Source: Neolewinella antarctica (GTDB lineage: Bacteria > Bacteroidota > Bacteroidia > Chitinophagales > Saprospiraceae). Taken from it: DNA of 64,000 bases. Numbering within the stretch: the first letter of the stretch is position 1; the number at the start of each line of letters is the position of its first letter. The position numbers and the translations under genes are program-made. The stretch spans positions 372,001 through 436,000 of the forward strand of contig NZ_JAATJH010000005.1 in NCBI RefSeq assembly GCF_011927835.1, in the 5' to 3' direction. Below the pieces are notes generated by a model. That model worked only from the letters and a program-made list of their open reading frames with translations. It did no database searches and was not told the origin of the DNA. Positions 8,548-15,619 of the stretch are shown here, piece after piece.

Positions 8548-10251
8548 GTGAAATCGAATATTTTTTACCTAGCTCTACTTTTGCTGCCTGGGCTCCTCAC
8601 GGGGCAGATCACCCTGGATTGGGATACTCCGATAAGTGCTTCTGCATCGGGCTCGTACTCACTCCCCGGGCTAAGTTTCTCGAGTGTTACTTCTGATTTG
8701 GCCGGAGGGGCTTACGTTACGGGGCACAGCAGAAACCCCGGACGGAGCCAACTCAATATTGGCACCAGTGGCCCATCCGCCAAGGGTAAGGATTTCCATA
8801 CTCAGTTTATTGGAAAGCTCGATGCCGGTGGGAAGTTACTTTGGTTGAGGCGTTTCTCTGGCACAAATAGTCACTGGATCGACCCAGAGAATCTAATGAA
8901 GTTACTACCCCTACCGGACGGTAGACTTCAACTCGTTTCCATCGTTAAGCAAAAGGTACAGTTCGGGAACGAGGTGCTGGACAGTATCACGTCCCCCAGA
9001 AACTTACTAATTGCCACTATCTCAGCGGAAGGCACGGTTGATGAATTTAAATTACTCAGCACCTCGTTGGAGTACGTAGATGCCATCGTCGGGGCAAAAG
9101 ACGGGGGGCTCATCATCGCGGGCCGCGTAGATGAATTCAATCTTCACCTGGGCCCCCGGTCCGTACGAACCACCAGCGCACCAGCTTACGCAGTCGCCAA
9201 ACTTTCTCCGCAGGCAGAGGTACAATGGCTCGCCCCGTTGAGTGCCGAACTATCCTGGGTTCGTACCGGCCCAGTGTACGGTCTACTGGAAGATCGAGAT
9301 GGTAACGTAGTAATGACTGCTTCACCGGGCGGGGTTAATATCAGTATTACGGGGAGAGGGTGCCTAGAAGAACCCGTCTTTTTTCACTTAGCCAAATTCT
9401 CCGGGGCAAACGGAGAGCGGCTTTGGCTCCAACGGGTGGCAAGCCCCGGGTTCGGCTTCGTCAGTGGCATTGCGGAAAGCCCAACGGGAGACTTTTACCT
9501 GGTCGGTGCCGCAGCCGGCTTGTTTGCCGACGCCACCGGTCAATTTGACCAAGTCAATAATGGGAACTGTAACAACACCCGGGGCTTTCTGCTGCGAACC
9601 GACGCAACCGGCAACACCTACGACTTTGATGTATTCGAGGACCGGTTCATTCCCCAGGCTGTTCACTTCAGTCCCGACGGTAGCTATCTCTTGGGCGGAG
9701 GGTTTGCCGGGTCCGTAACTACACTGGAAGACGTACCAAAACCACTCTACGCCCTGAAGTATTACGATCGCTACGACGGGTTAGTGAGTGACTACCAATT
9801 CGGCGACGACCGCTCCGCAAGTTCTGTGACCTGGCTATCGGTTAGCCCCGGAGTAAATAACACTATCTACGTTAGTGGTGAGTATAGGGAATGGGATATG
9901 GGTTGGGGCTACCGCCCCGAGATCGGAGCCGAGCTAACTAAGTATCAATTCATTGCTAAAATGACCTTGCTGCCAGCTCCTGACGTCTCGGATAAGGAGG
10001 CTTCCATCGCGGACGTAAGCGTGTACCCAAATCCAGCATCCGATCTCGTCAACGTAGCAACGCCCGGCGGTGCTACTGATGATTGGACCATAAACCTGTA
10101 CGACATCGCGGGCCGGCAGGTCGACAACTACCGCGTCCTCCGCAGCAGAAGCCAACGGCAAGTGGACATTAGCCAGTTGCCGATCGGCGCTTATGTGTTA
10201 ATTTTGAATAGCGGAAGCGAACGCCTCGTTCACAAAATACTAAAGTTCTAA
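8548..10251 (+). CDS. Secreted protein with type A T9SS sorting domain
   Basis: I place the start at the GTG at 8548, which puts a normal signal peptide (KSNIFYLALLLLPGLLTGQ) at the N-terminus; an ATG at 8509 would add 13 residues in front. The body (about residues 25-470) consists of repeated beta-rich blocks with Trp-rich and Gly-rich turns (for instance GGAYVTGHSRNP, GDFYLVGAAAGLF, NTIYVSGEYRE), which suggests a beta-propeller of the SBBP type. The C-terminal 75 residues form a type A sorting domain: VYPNPASD, then NLYDIAGRQV and the LPIGAYVL turn. This domain directs export through the outer membrane by the type 9 system and cell-surface attachment. No catalytic motif is recognised; cargo function unknown. 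It ends tail to tail with the NUDIX gene, overlapping by a few bases. Confidence 0.8.
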   Translation: MKSNIFYLALLLLPGLLTGQITLDWDTPISASASGSYSLPGLSFSSVTSDLAGGAYVTGHSRNPGRSQLNIGTSGPSAKGKDFHTQFIGKLDAGGKLLWLRRFSGTNSHWIDPENLMKLLPLPDGRLQLVSIVKQKVQFGNEVLDSITSPRNLLIATISAEGTVDEFKLLSTSLEYVDAIVGAKDGGLIIAGRVDEFNLHLGPRSVRTTSAPAYAVAKLSPQAEVQWLAPLSAELSWVRTGPVYGLLEDRDGNVVMTASPGGVNISITGRGCLEEPVFFHLAKFSGANGERLWLQRVASPGFGFVSGIAESPTGDFYLVGAAAGLFADATGQFDQVNNGNCNNTRGFLLRTDATGNTYDFDVFEDRFIPQAVHFSPDGSYLLGGGFAGSVTTLEDVPKPLYALKYYDRYDGLVSDYQFGDDRSASSVTWLSVSPGVNNTIYVSGEYREWDMGWGYRPEIGAELTKYQFIAKMTLLPAPDVSDKEASIADVSVYPNPASDLVNVATPGGATDDWTINLYDIAGRQVDNYRVLRSRSQRQVDISQLPIGAYVLILNSGSERLVHKILKF

Positions 10252-10928
10252 CTTCGTGAAATATGGTTAGAATCAGTACGTAAAAGCGCTACTAATTCCG
10301 CGACGATCATGCTCGTGGCCCCCCAAATTTCTTCCCCCGCCACGTCGTAATAAGGTATCTTCTCGATCTTAATTCCACGGGACGTTCGCTGGTCACCTAG
10401 TTTTCGAGCACCCGACTTCATAAATTCCGCAACCGGTACCGTAAGCACCCGCGCCACCTCTGCTTCTTGCAATTTAAACCTCGGACCCGTCCCGATAGCT
10501 ATCGGGACGCCCAAATCCCCCCCCGGAAGCCACAGACCAATAAATGGGTCAACAACGAAATTGCTAACCGGGATGTAGAGTGGCGTCAAACCACCAAGAA
10601 GCTCGATTTCCGCCCGGGGGATGCCAATTTCTTCTTCCGTCTCCCGCAACGCCGTATCCACCGCGTCAACGTCACCCGTATCAACCGAGCCACCCGGAAA
10701 TGATATTTGACCGCCGTGGCGATCGCCCGGCGGGCTCGTTCGCTGAATGAACAGCAAGCTCAATTCGTCCGCAACGTAGTAAAGCAAACCCAGCACGGAA
10801 GCCACCCGCGCATCTTCTGGTGGCTCCGGAAATTCCTCCCGGCCCGGCGGAGCCAGCAAAACCTGTGCCGACCGTCCGGGTAGTATACCATCCGCAAAGG
10901 CCGCACGCAGTTGAATCAAATAGTCCAT
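10248..10928 (-). CDS. NUDIX hydrolase, CoA pyrophosphatase (NudL-like)
   Basis: A 226-residue cytosolic NUDIX protein. The NUDIX box reads GGSVDTGDVDAVDTALRETE followed by EEIGI, with Asp in place of the first Glu and one extra residue before Arg-Glu, as is typical for the CoA pyrophosphatase group. The preceding LLFIQRTSPPGDRHGGQISF matches the extra NuCoA motif of the same group, so cleavage of CoA to phosphopantetheine and 3',5'-ADP is the likely reaction. It is the last gene of a minus-strand run with DUF4271 and hemD (gap of 53 bases to hemD). An unusual short stretch VPIAIGT after PGGDLG is encoded by a 22-bp palindrome that also occurs between genes elsewhere; it looks like an inserted element tolerated in frame. 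Confidence 0.88.
   Translation of the reverse strand: MDYLIQLRAAFADGILPGRSAQVLLAPPGREEFPEPPEDARVASVLGLLYYVADELSLLFIQRTSPPGDRHGGQISFPGGSVDTGDVDAVDTALRETEEEIGIPRAEIELLGGLTPLYIPVSNFVVDPFIGLWLPGGDLGVPIAIGTGPRFKLQEAEVARVLTVPVAEFMKSGARKLGDQRTSRGIKIEKIPYYDVAGEEIWGATSMIVAELVALLRTDSNHISRS
10488..10509. repeat. 22-bp perfect palindrome inside the NUDIX gene
   Basis: The core CCCGATAGCTATCGGG is extended by three matching bases on each side to a 22-bp perfect palindrome. The 18-bp version occurs in the intergenic gap at 25592-25609. In the NUDIX frame it encodes VPIAIGT. Confidence 0.75.
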
Positions 10929-10981
10929 AAACGAAGCGGAAAACCCACTAAAAGCGCACTGTCTAACGATGACGAAGCTGC

Positions 10982-11761
10982 CTACTTATTACTAACCTTA
11001 AGGTAATTCTCCAACGCCATTTCCATGCTCGGAACGCTCGGCGGGTTGGGCGAAATGTCGACCGACAGGCCACGCTCCTCACAGGCTGCCGTCGTCTTGC
11101 GGCCAGCAACGGCCAGGCGTGCGTCCTTCTGCTCGAAAGTAGGGAAGTTGTCGTAGAGCGAGTCGATCCCGAGGGGGCTATAAAAAATGAGGATGTCGTA
11201 AAATACTTCTTCCAGGTCGGAGAGATCGGCCGAGACGGTGCGGTACATCTGCGCGGGCGTCCAGTCGAAATCGTTGTCCGTCAAGTACTTAGAGACGAAC
11301 TGCGAGCCAAGGTTGTTGGTGGGGAGCAGGAACTTTTCTTTGCTCCGGTGTTTCTTCAGCGTCGGCGCGAGATCCTGAATGGTACGCTGGCCAAAGAATA
11401 CTTTCCGCTTGCGGTAGACGATGAACTTCTGGAGGTAGTTGGCCACCGCTTCGGTGATGCAGTAGTACTTCGTATCCTGGCTCATCTCAATCCGCATCTC
11501 CTTGCAGATTCGGAAAAAATGCTCGATGGCCATTTTCGAGGTGAAAATGATGGCCGAGTACTCGTCGGGGCGGATGCGCTCCTTGCGGAATTCTTTCTCG
11601 GTCAGGCCCTGCACTTCGATGAACGGGCGCCAGTCGATCCGCAGGTCGTATTTTTTCTCGAGGCGTGCGAACGGGCTGCGTTCGGGGACGGGCTGGGAAA
11701 CGAGGATGCTTCTTACCGGCTTGGTGGTGGTGGCGGGTTTTTCTTCGCTTGTGGTGGCCAT
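10982..11761 (-). CDS. hemD: Uroporphyrinogen-III synthase
   Basis: A 259-residue cytosolic enzyme that closes hydroxymethylbilane to uroporphyrinogen III with inversion of ring D, in haem synthesis. HemD is poorly conserved, so the call rests on the two-domain alpha/beta pattern. Visible features are the opening SILVSQPVPE, the DEYSAIIFTSKMAIEHFF block, KYYCITEAVANYL (the family's place for the conserved Tyr/Thr region), the FLLPTNNLGSQFV linker, ILIFYSPLGIDSLYDNFP and LAVAGRKTTAACEERG near the end. These match the Bacteroidota version of the family. It sits between DUF4271 and the NUDIX gene on the minus strand; the DUF4271-hemD pairing is common in Bacteroidota. A hydrophilic 20-residue N-terminal extension (EEKPATTTKPV) precedes the fold. 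Confidence 0.88.
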   Translation of the reverse strand: MATTSEEKPATTTKPVRSILVSQPVPERSPFARLEKKYDLRIDWRPFIEVQGLTEKEFRKERIRPDEYSAIIFTSKMAIEHFFRICKEMRIEMSQDTKYYCITEAVANYLQKFIVYRKRKVFFGQRTIQDLAPTLKKHRSKEKFLLPTNNLGSQFVSKYLTDNDFDWTPAQMYRTVSADLSDLEEVFYDILIFYSPLGIDSLYDNFPTFEQKDARLAVAGRKTTAACEERGLSVDISPNPPSVPSMEMALENYLKVSNK

Positions 11762-11852
11762 ATGTTTATACTTCAGTTGTGCTTTAGGGGGAGGCGATCC
11801 AAAATCAGGACGAGAAAAAGCGCCGCGTCGGGTGGTGAACGGGCAAAAAAAA

Positions 11853-12803
11853 TCAGACTAGTGTGTTGCTTAAATAGCGGTAAAGAAGGAGCAACGGGGC
11901 AATTTCGACGGTACAAATATACAAAATTATGTGGACGGGCCGCGCGCCCACCAACGGCGCGGCGATCAACAAACCCCGGGCCAAATGGAATAAGTAAATC
12001 AGGGCCCCCACCGCCAGGCCGCCGTACAGAAACCAGGGCCGCAGCGCTTCCGGAGCGTAGCTGGTACCCAAATTAATCGGCACCAACACCAAACCCGCCA
12101 GAATGGAGAAGACCATTAGCACAAAAGCGTAGCGGCTAATCTCTTTCCGCACCGGGAAGAGCCGCCCGAGCACCCAAATGATCCACTGCTTTAGCCCCAC
12201 CGCGCCCGCCACAATCAGGGCATAAGTCAACCAACTACTCCAGATGCCCCGGTTTAGACTGATGCTTTGACTTACCGCAAATAGGTAGAGAAAAAAGCCC
12301 GCCACGAGGAAGAAAAATAGGTAGCAAATCCACAGCGCCGTTTCCTCCCCGCCGGACCGCCGCGTGTAAATCTGGTTCATGAGGCTGTCGTTGACCGTCC
12401 CCCGGATGCACTGGCGCAGCAAGCCACCGAACAACACCCAGAGGCTGGCCATCGCCACGAGTAGAAGCAACTGAATGGCCAGAATGCTACCTTTTCCCTT
12501 ATTCGGGTCGGTCGATTGAATGACGAGCGGGCCAGACTGACTGAGCCCCGTTGCTCCGGGAGGTGGCGCGGTCGCGGGTGCAAGGAGATTGGGAAGGAGC
12601 GGGGCATTCGTGGCTTCCGGCCGGACGTCGAAGGGCGAATAATTTGGACGGCCCGCCGGAGGTTTTTCCGTACCGGCCATACCAGCCGCGGTGGGCAGAC
12701 GGGTAGTGATCTCGAACGGGTTCGAGCGATCCTGGGCGGGTAGGGCGGTCTGAATTAAGACCAGGACCAGGAAAATGAGGGTGGTACGGAGTGGGGGTAA
12801 CAT
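11853..12803 (-). CDS. DUF4271 membrane protein
   Basis: I prefer the ATG at 12803 (316 residues; the frame opens further to an ATG at 12830), because it puts a signal peptide (PLRTTLIFLVLVLIQTALPAQ) at the N-terminus. A Pro/Ala-rich, probably periplasmic segment follows (about residues 25-95), encoded partly by a copy of the GC-rich dispersed 20-mer at 12566-12585. The C-terminal two thirds carry five or six hydrophobic helices, with the conserved block GLKQWIIWVLGRLFP and the closing ...LYICTVEIAPLLLLYRYL that mark the DUF4271 family. Function is unknown. The family is nearly always next to hemD in Bacteroidota, as here (91 bases), so a role around haem or the cell envelope is only a guess from context. 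Confidence 0.85.
   Translation of the reverse strand: MLPPLRTTLIFLVLVLIQTALPAQDRSNPFEITTRLPTAAGMAGTEKPPAGRPNYSPFDVRPEATNAPLLPNLLAPATAPPPGATGLSQSGPLVIQSTDPNKGKGSILAIQLLLLVAMASLWVLFGGLLRQCIRGTVNDSLMNQIYTRRSGGEETALWICYLFFFLVAGFFLYLFAVSQSISLNRGIWSSWLTYALIVAGAVGLKQWIIWVLGRLFPVRKEISRYAFVLMVFSILAGLVLVPINLGTSYAPEALRPWFLYGGLAVGALIYLFHLARGLLIAAPLVGARPVHIILYICTVEIAPLLLLYRYLSNTLV
12566..12585 (+). repeat. GC-rich dispersed 20-mer, copy e (inside DUF4271 gene)
   Basis: GCGCGGTCGCGGGTGCAAGG lies inside the DUF4271 coding region and encodes part of the Ala/Pro linker (LAPATAP) in the periplasmic segment. It is one of two clear intragenic copies. Confidence 0.55.
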
Positions 12804-12970
12804 CTGGGGCCGAAGATACGCGTATCCCAACTACCGAAAACGCATTCGCTCCCACCCCACACCGGGTAACTAGACCGCTGAAAGTCCCGGTTAATGCGTT
12901 GTTAACCAAGCCGGTGATCTATCTAACCCGTCCCTGACCCGGTCATATTTACGTTTCGTAACTTAGGTCC

Positions 12971-14272
12971 ATGCAAAAAAGCGTTCTTCGGCGGGTCATC
13001 GTTCTCGGGGTTGTTGCCATCCTCGGCATCGTCGGGATGCAATCCTACTGGGTCGTGACGACTTGGGGGCTCAACGATACTGAATTTAGCCAGAAAGCTA
13101 AACTCGCCCTTTACGGCGTTGCCCGGCAAATCGCCGCGGCCAACAACGCGGATTTGCCGAGTCAAGACATTATCCGCCAGCAGTCCAGCAACTACTTCAT
13201 CGTCAACATCGAGAGTGAGATTGACGCCCTACAGTTGGAAGCGCTGATGCAGGAAGAGCTGGTACGCCTGCACCTGGACGTACCCTTCGAATACGCCATC
13301 TTCGACTGTACCTCCGACCAAATGGCCTACGGTGCCTACTGCCAGGCACCGAGCGGCAACGAAAATATGGACCTCGACCTGACGGGAAGTTACCTCCCCC
13401 CGGATAAAGAATTGCTCTACTATTTCGGCGTAAAGTTCCCCACCCGCACCGGGTACATCTGGGAAAAAATGCAGCTCGTCTTTTTTCTCTCGATCATTCT
13501 TGCCCTAACGGTCGCATTTTTCATTTACTCAGTAATTGTCATCCTGCGTCAGCGCCGCTTGGCTTCCATGCAGAAGGATTTTATTGACAACATGACGCAC
13601 GAGTTCAAAACGCCCCTGTCCACCATCCGCATCGCGGCCGGGGTCTTTTTGCGTGATGAACGAATTCAGAAAGACGCCCGACTTTCCCGCTACGCCCAGT
13701 TGATCCACCAACAGTACGAGCGCCTGAACGGGCAAGTTGAAAAAGTGCTCAACATCGCTCAGATTGAAAAAGGGAGCTTTGAAGTGAAGAAGGAACGAGT
13801 CGATCTGCAAACACTGCTTCCCGACCTACTCAACAGTACCCGCGCCCGAACGGATGAGCTCAGCGGAGAACTGACCACGAACTTCCCACGGGAACCGCTT
13901 CCGCTGCTAGCCGACCCCGTGCACCTGTCCAATATTCTCCACAACTTACTCGACAATGCCGTCAAGTACAGCGGTGAAACGCCGAGAATTACTGTCTCCG
14001 GTATTCACGAGGGGAATAACTTGCGAATGAGTATCTCCGACGAGGGGCCGGGCATCGCGGCGGAACACCGCGACCGGCTCTTCGAGAAGTTCTACCGCGT
14101 CCCGACCGGTGACGTCCACGACGTAAAGGGCTTTGGTCTGGGCTTATTCTACGTGGCGCAGATCTGTAAAGTCCACGGGTGGCCCATCCAAGTCGACAGT
14201 GAGGTCGGTACGGGCACGACCATTACGATCACCTTTCCCATTTTGCCCGTCCCACAAGCCATTGCCACATGA
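12971..14272 (+). CDS. Sensor histidine kinase
   Basis: A 433-residue inner-membrane kinase of a two-component system. Transmembrane helix 1 is at about residues 10-28, a periplasmic sensor of about 145 residues follows, and helix 2 lies at about 176-198 (LVFFLSIILALTVAFFIYSV). No HAMP domain is evident between helix 2 and the dimerisation helix. The H box is DNMTHEFKTPLS with phospho-acceptor His210. The ATPase domain shows the N box HNLLDNAVKYS, G1 SDEGPGIA, the F box LFEKFYR and G2 GFGLGLFYV. It overlaps the response-regulator gene by the ATGA arrangement at 14269-14272, so the two form a coupled pair. The signal sensed is unknown; two Cys in the sensor (FDCTSD and AYCQA) could form a disulfide. 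Confidence 0.93.
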   Translation: MQKSVLRRVIVLGVVAILGIVGMQSYWVVTTWGLNDTEFSQKAKLALYGVARQIAAANNADLPSQDIIRQQSSNYFIVNIESEIDALQLEALMQEELVRLHLDVPFEYAIFDCTSDQMAYGAYCQAPSGNENMDLDLTGSYLPPDKELLYYFGVKFPTRTGYIWEKMQLVFFLSIILALTVAFFIYSVIVILRQRRLASMQKDFIDNMTHEFKTPLSTIRIAAGVFLRDERIQKDARLSRYAQLIHQQYERLNGQVEKVLNIAQIEKGSFEVKKERVDLQTLLPDLLNSTRARTDELSGELTTNFPREPLPLLADPVHLSNILHNLLDNAVKYSGETPRITVSGIHEGNNLRMSISDEGPGIAAEHRDRLFEKFYRVPTGDVHDVKGFGLGLFYVAQICKVHGWPIQVDSEVGTGTTITITFPILPVPQAIAT

Positions 14273-14997
14273 ACCCCGCCCCCGCTTCTGAAACTACGAC
14301 CCGTGCCCACCTTCTTTACGTGGAAGACGACGAAAGCCTCAGCTTCGTTACGCGGGACAATCTGGAGTTTAGTGATTTCAGGGTGACGCACTGTGCATCC
14401 GGTACGGAAGCCGTCAAAATCATTAACCGCGAGGGCTTTGACTACGATCTTTGTTTGCTGGACGTCATGCTCCCCGGCGTCGACGGCTTCGAACTGGCCG
14501 AACGCATTCGAGCCAAGAATCAGGATGTCCCCATTCTCTTCCTGACCGCCAAGAGCCTCAAGGAAGACCGGCTGCGCGGCCTCCGCCTCGGTGCCGACGA
14601 CTACATCACCAAGCCCTTCAGCATTGAGGAGCTCATCCTGAAAATTGAAGTCTTCTTACGCCGCAACCGCGTCCGCCCTTCTTCCCCGGCCTACGACCCC
14701 AAGCAAATCGGCGACTACCACTTCGAGCTCGACAAGCTACAGCTCACCTACAAGGCGGAAGCCCCCCGCCGCCTCACCCGCCGCGAAGCCGAACTACTAC
14801 AATACCTAACCACCCGCCGCGACCAAGTGAGCGAACGGGGAGATATTCTGGAAAAAATTTGGGGGGAAAACGACTATTTCCTCGGGCGTTCGCTGGACGT
14901 CTTCATCAGCCGGCTACGGAAGTATTTAAAGCAGGATGGGCGGATTGTTATTGAGAATATTCATGGGGTTGGGTTTACGCTTATTGTTAAATCCTAA
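14269..14997 (+). CDS. OmpR-family response regulator
   Basis: A 242-residue transcription factor partnered with the kinase just upstream. The receiver domain (about residues 14-130) has the acidic pair Asp20/Asp21, phospho-acceptor Asp65 in LLDVMLPG, Thr93 in LFLTAKS and Lys115 in ITKPF. The C-terminal winged-helix domain (about 145-240) reads LTRREAELLQYLTTRRDQVS and later SLDVFISRLRKYLKQD, then the hairpin IENIHGVGFTLIV, as in OmpR/PhoB. Phosphorylation by the kinase should control DNA binding. Target genes cannot be inferred from the window; neither flanking gene is an obvious target. Confidence 0.95.
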   Translation: MNPAPASETTTRAHLLYVEDDESLSFVTRDNLEFSDFRVTHCASGTEAVKIINREGFDYDLCLLDVMLPGVDGFELAERIRAKNQDVPILFLTAKSLKEDRLRGLRLGADDYITKPFSIEELILKIEVFLRRNRVRPSSPAYDPKQIGDYHFELDKLQLTYKAEAPRRLTRREAELLQYLTTRRDQVSERGDILEKIWGENDYFLGRSLDVFISRLRKYLKQDGRIVIENIHGVGFTLIVKS

Positions 14998-15012
14998 TCA
15001 CCAGAGTTTTGG

Positions 15013-15039
15013 GCCACAGAAACACAAAAAGCACAAAAT
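15013..15039 (+). repeat. Left inverted repeat flanking the GxxExxY gene
   Basis: The sequence GCCACAGAAACACAAAAAGC continues with ACAAAAT. It is an imperfect inverted match to 15532-15559 on the other side of the GxxExxY gene. The minus-strand reading of that copy is GCCACAAAAACACAGAAACA and then CAAAATGT. Confidence 0.6.
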
Positions 15040-15042
15040 TCC

Positions 15043-15486
15043 TTATGGCAGACTTGCGTAAAGGTCATTGACTAAAGTTAGTCGTCCGTCATTTGCTATG
15101 TTAGCTGAATTGAAGTTTAGGATTAGGGCTTTTGGCATTCTCAGTAGGTTTATGTAATTGAGGGCTTGAGCTTTGTGAACTGGTAGCACTTCCTTTACAG
15201 CCTTCAACTCGACAACAAGAATATCGTCAACAAGCAGGTCAATTACACTCTTCATACTAAGCTTAGTACCCTTGTATATGGGATAGAACGAAACTTGCCT
15301 TCGAAAGGGAATTTCAGCTTTACCCAGTTCAATAGCGAGGCACTCTTCGTAAACACTTTCTTTAAGACCCGCTCCCATATGACGTTGGACCTCAATGGCA
15401 AGACCAACAACCTGATACGTCAAATCATCAATAGAAGCTTTTGTAAACTGCGTAATTGTTGGTTGGAAGGCTGACTCAGTGTTCAT
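15043..15486 (-). CDS. GxxExxY protein (PD-(D/E)xK-nuclease-like fold)
   Basis: A 147-residue protein of the GxxExxY family, named for its motif, seen here in GAGLKESVYEECLAIEL. Downstream are the conserved features MKSVIDLLVDDILVVELKAV, in which an Asp and the Glu-x-Lys of VVELKAV form a PD-(D/E)xK-type nuclease signature, and then HKAQALNYINLL. A nuclease-like fold is suggested by these residues; no reaction is established for the family as far as I know. The gene stands alone between the response regulator and infB, runs against the former, and is framed by inverted A/C-rich repeats (15013-15039 and 15532-15559), which suggests that it moves as a small cassette. Confidence 0.88.
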   Translation of the reverse strand: MNTESAFQPTITQFTKASIDDLTYQVVGLAIEVQRHMGAGLKESVYEECLAIELGKAEIPFRRQVSFYPIYKGTKLSMKSVIDLLVDDILVVELKAVKEVLPVHKAQALNYINLLRMPKALILNFNSANIANDGRLTLVNDLYASLP

Positions 15487-15531
15487 GATGCTATTTTCTC
15501 ATAAAGAAACAACATTATGTCACACCACATA

Positions 15532-15559
15532 ACATTTTGTGTTTCTGTGTTTTTGTGGC
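15532..15559 (-). repeat. Right inverted repeat flanking the GxxExxY gene
   Basis: This is the counterpart of 15013-15039 in opposite orientation, lying about 45 bases upstream of the GxxExxY start and just before the infB terminator. Confidence 0.6.
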
Positions 15560-15560
15560 A

Positions 15561-15595
15561 AAAAAAAGCCCAACTTGGATGATCCAAGCAGGGCT
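15561..15595 (-). terminator. Rho-independent terminator of infB
   Basis: Read on the minus strand, the stem AGCCC...CTTGGA closes with TCCAAG...GGGCT around a three-base loop and is followed by seven or more T. It lies about 25 bases past the infB stop. Confidence 0.8.
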
Positions 15596-15619
15596 AATCT
15601 TAAAACTTTAAGTGTTTTA

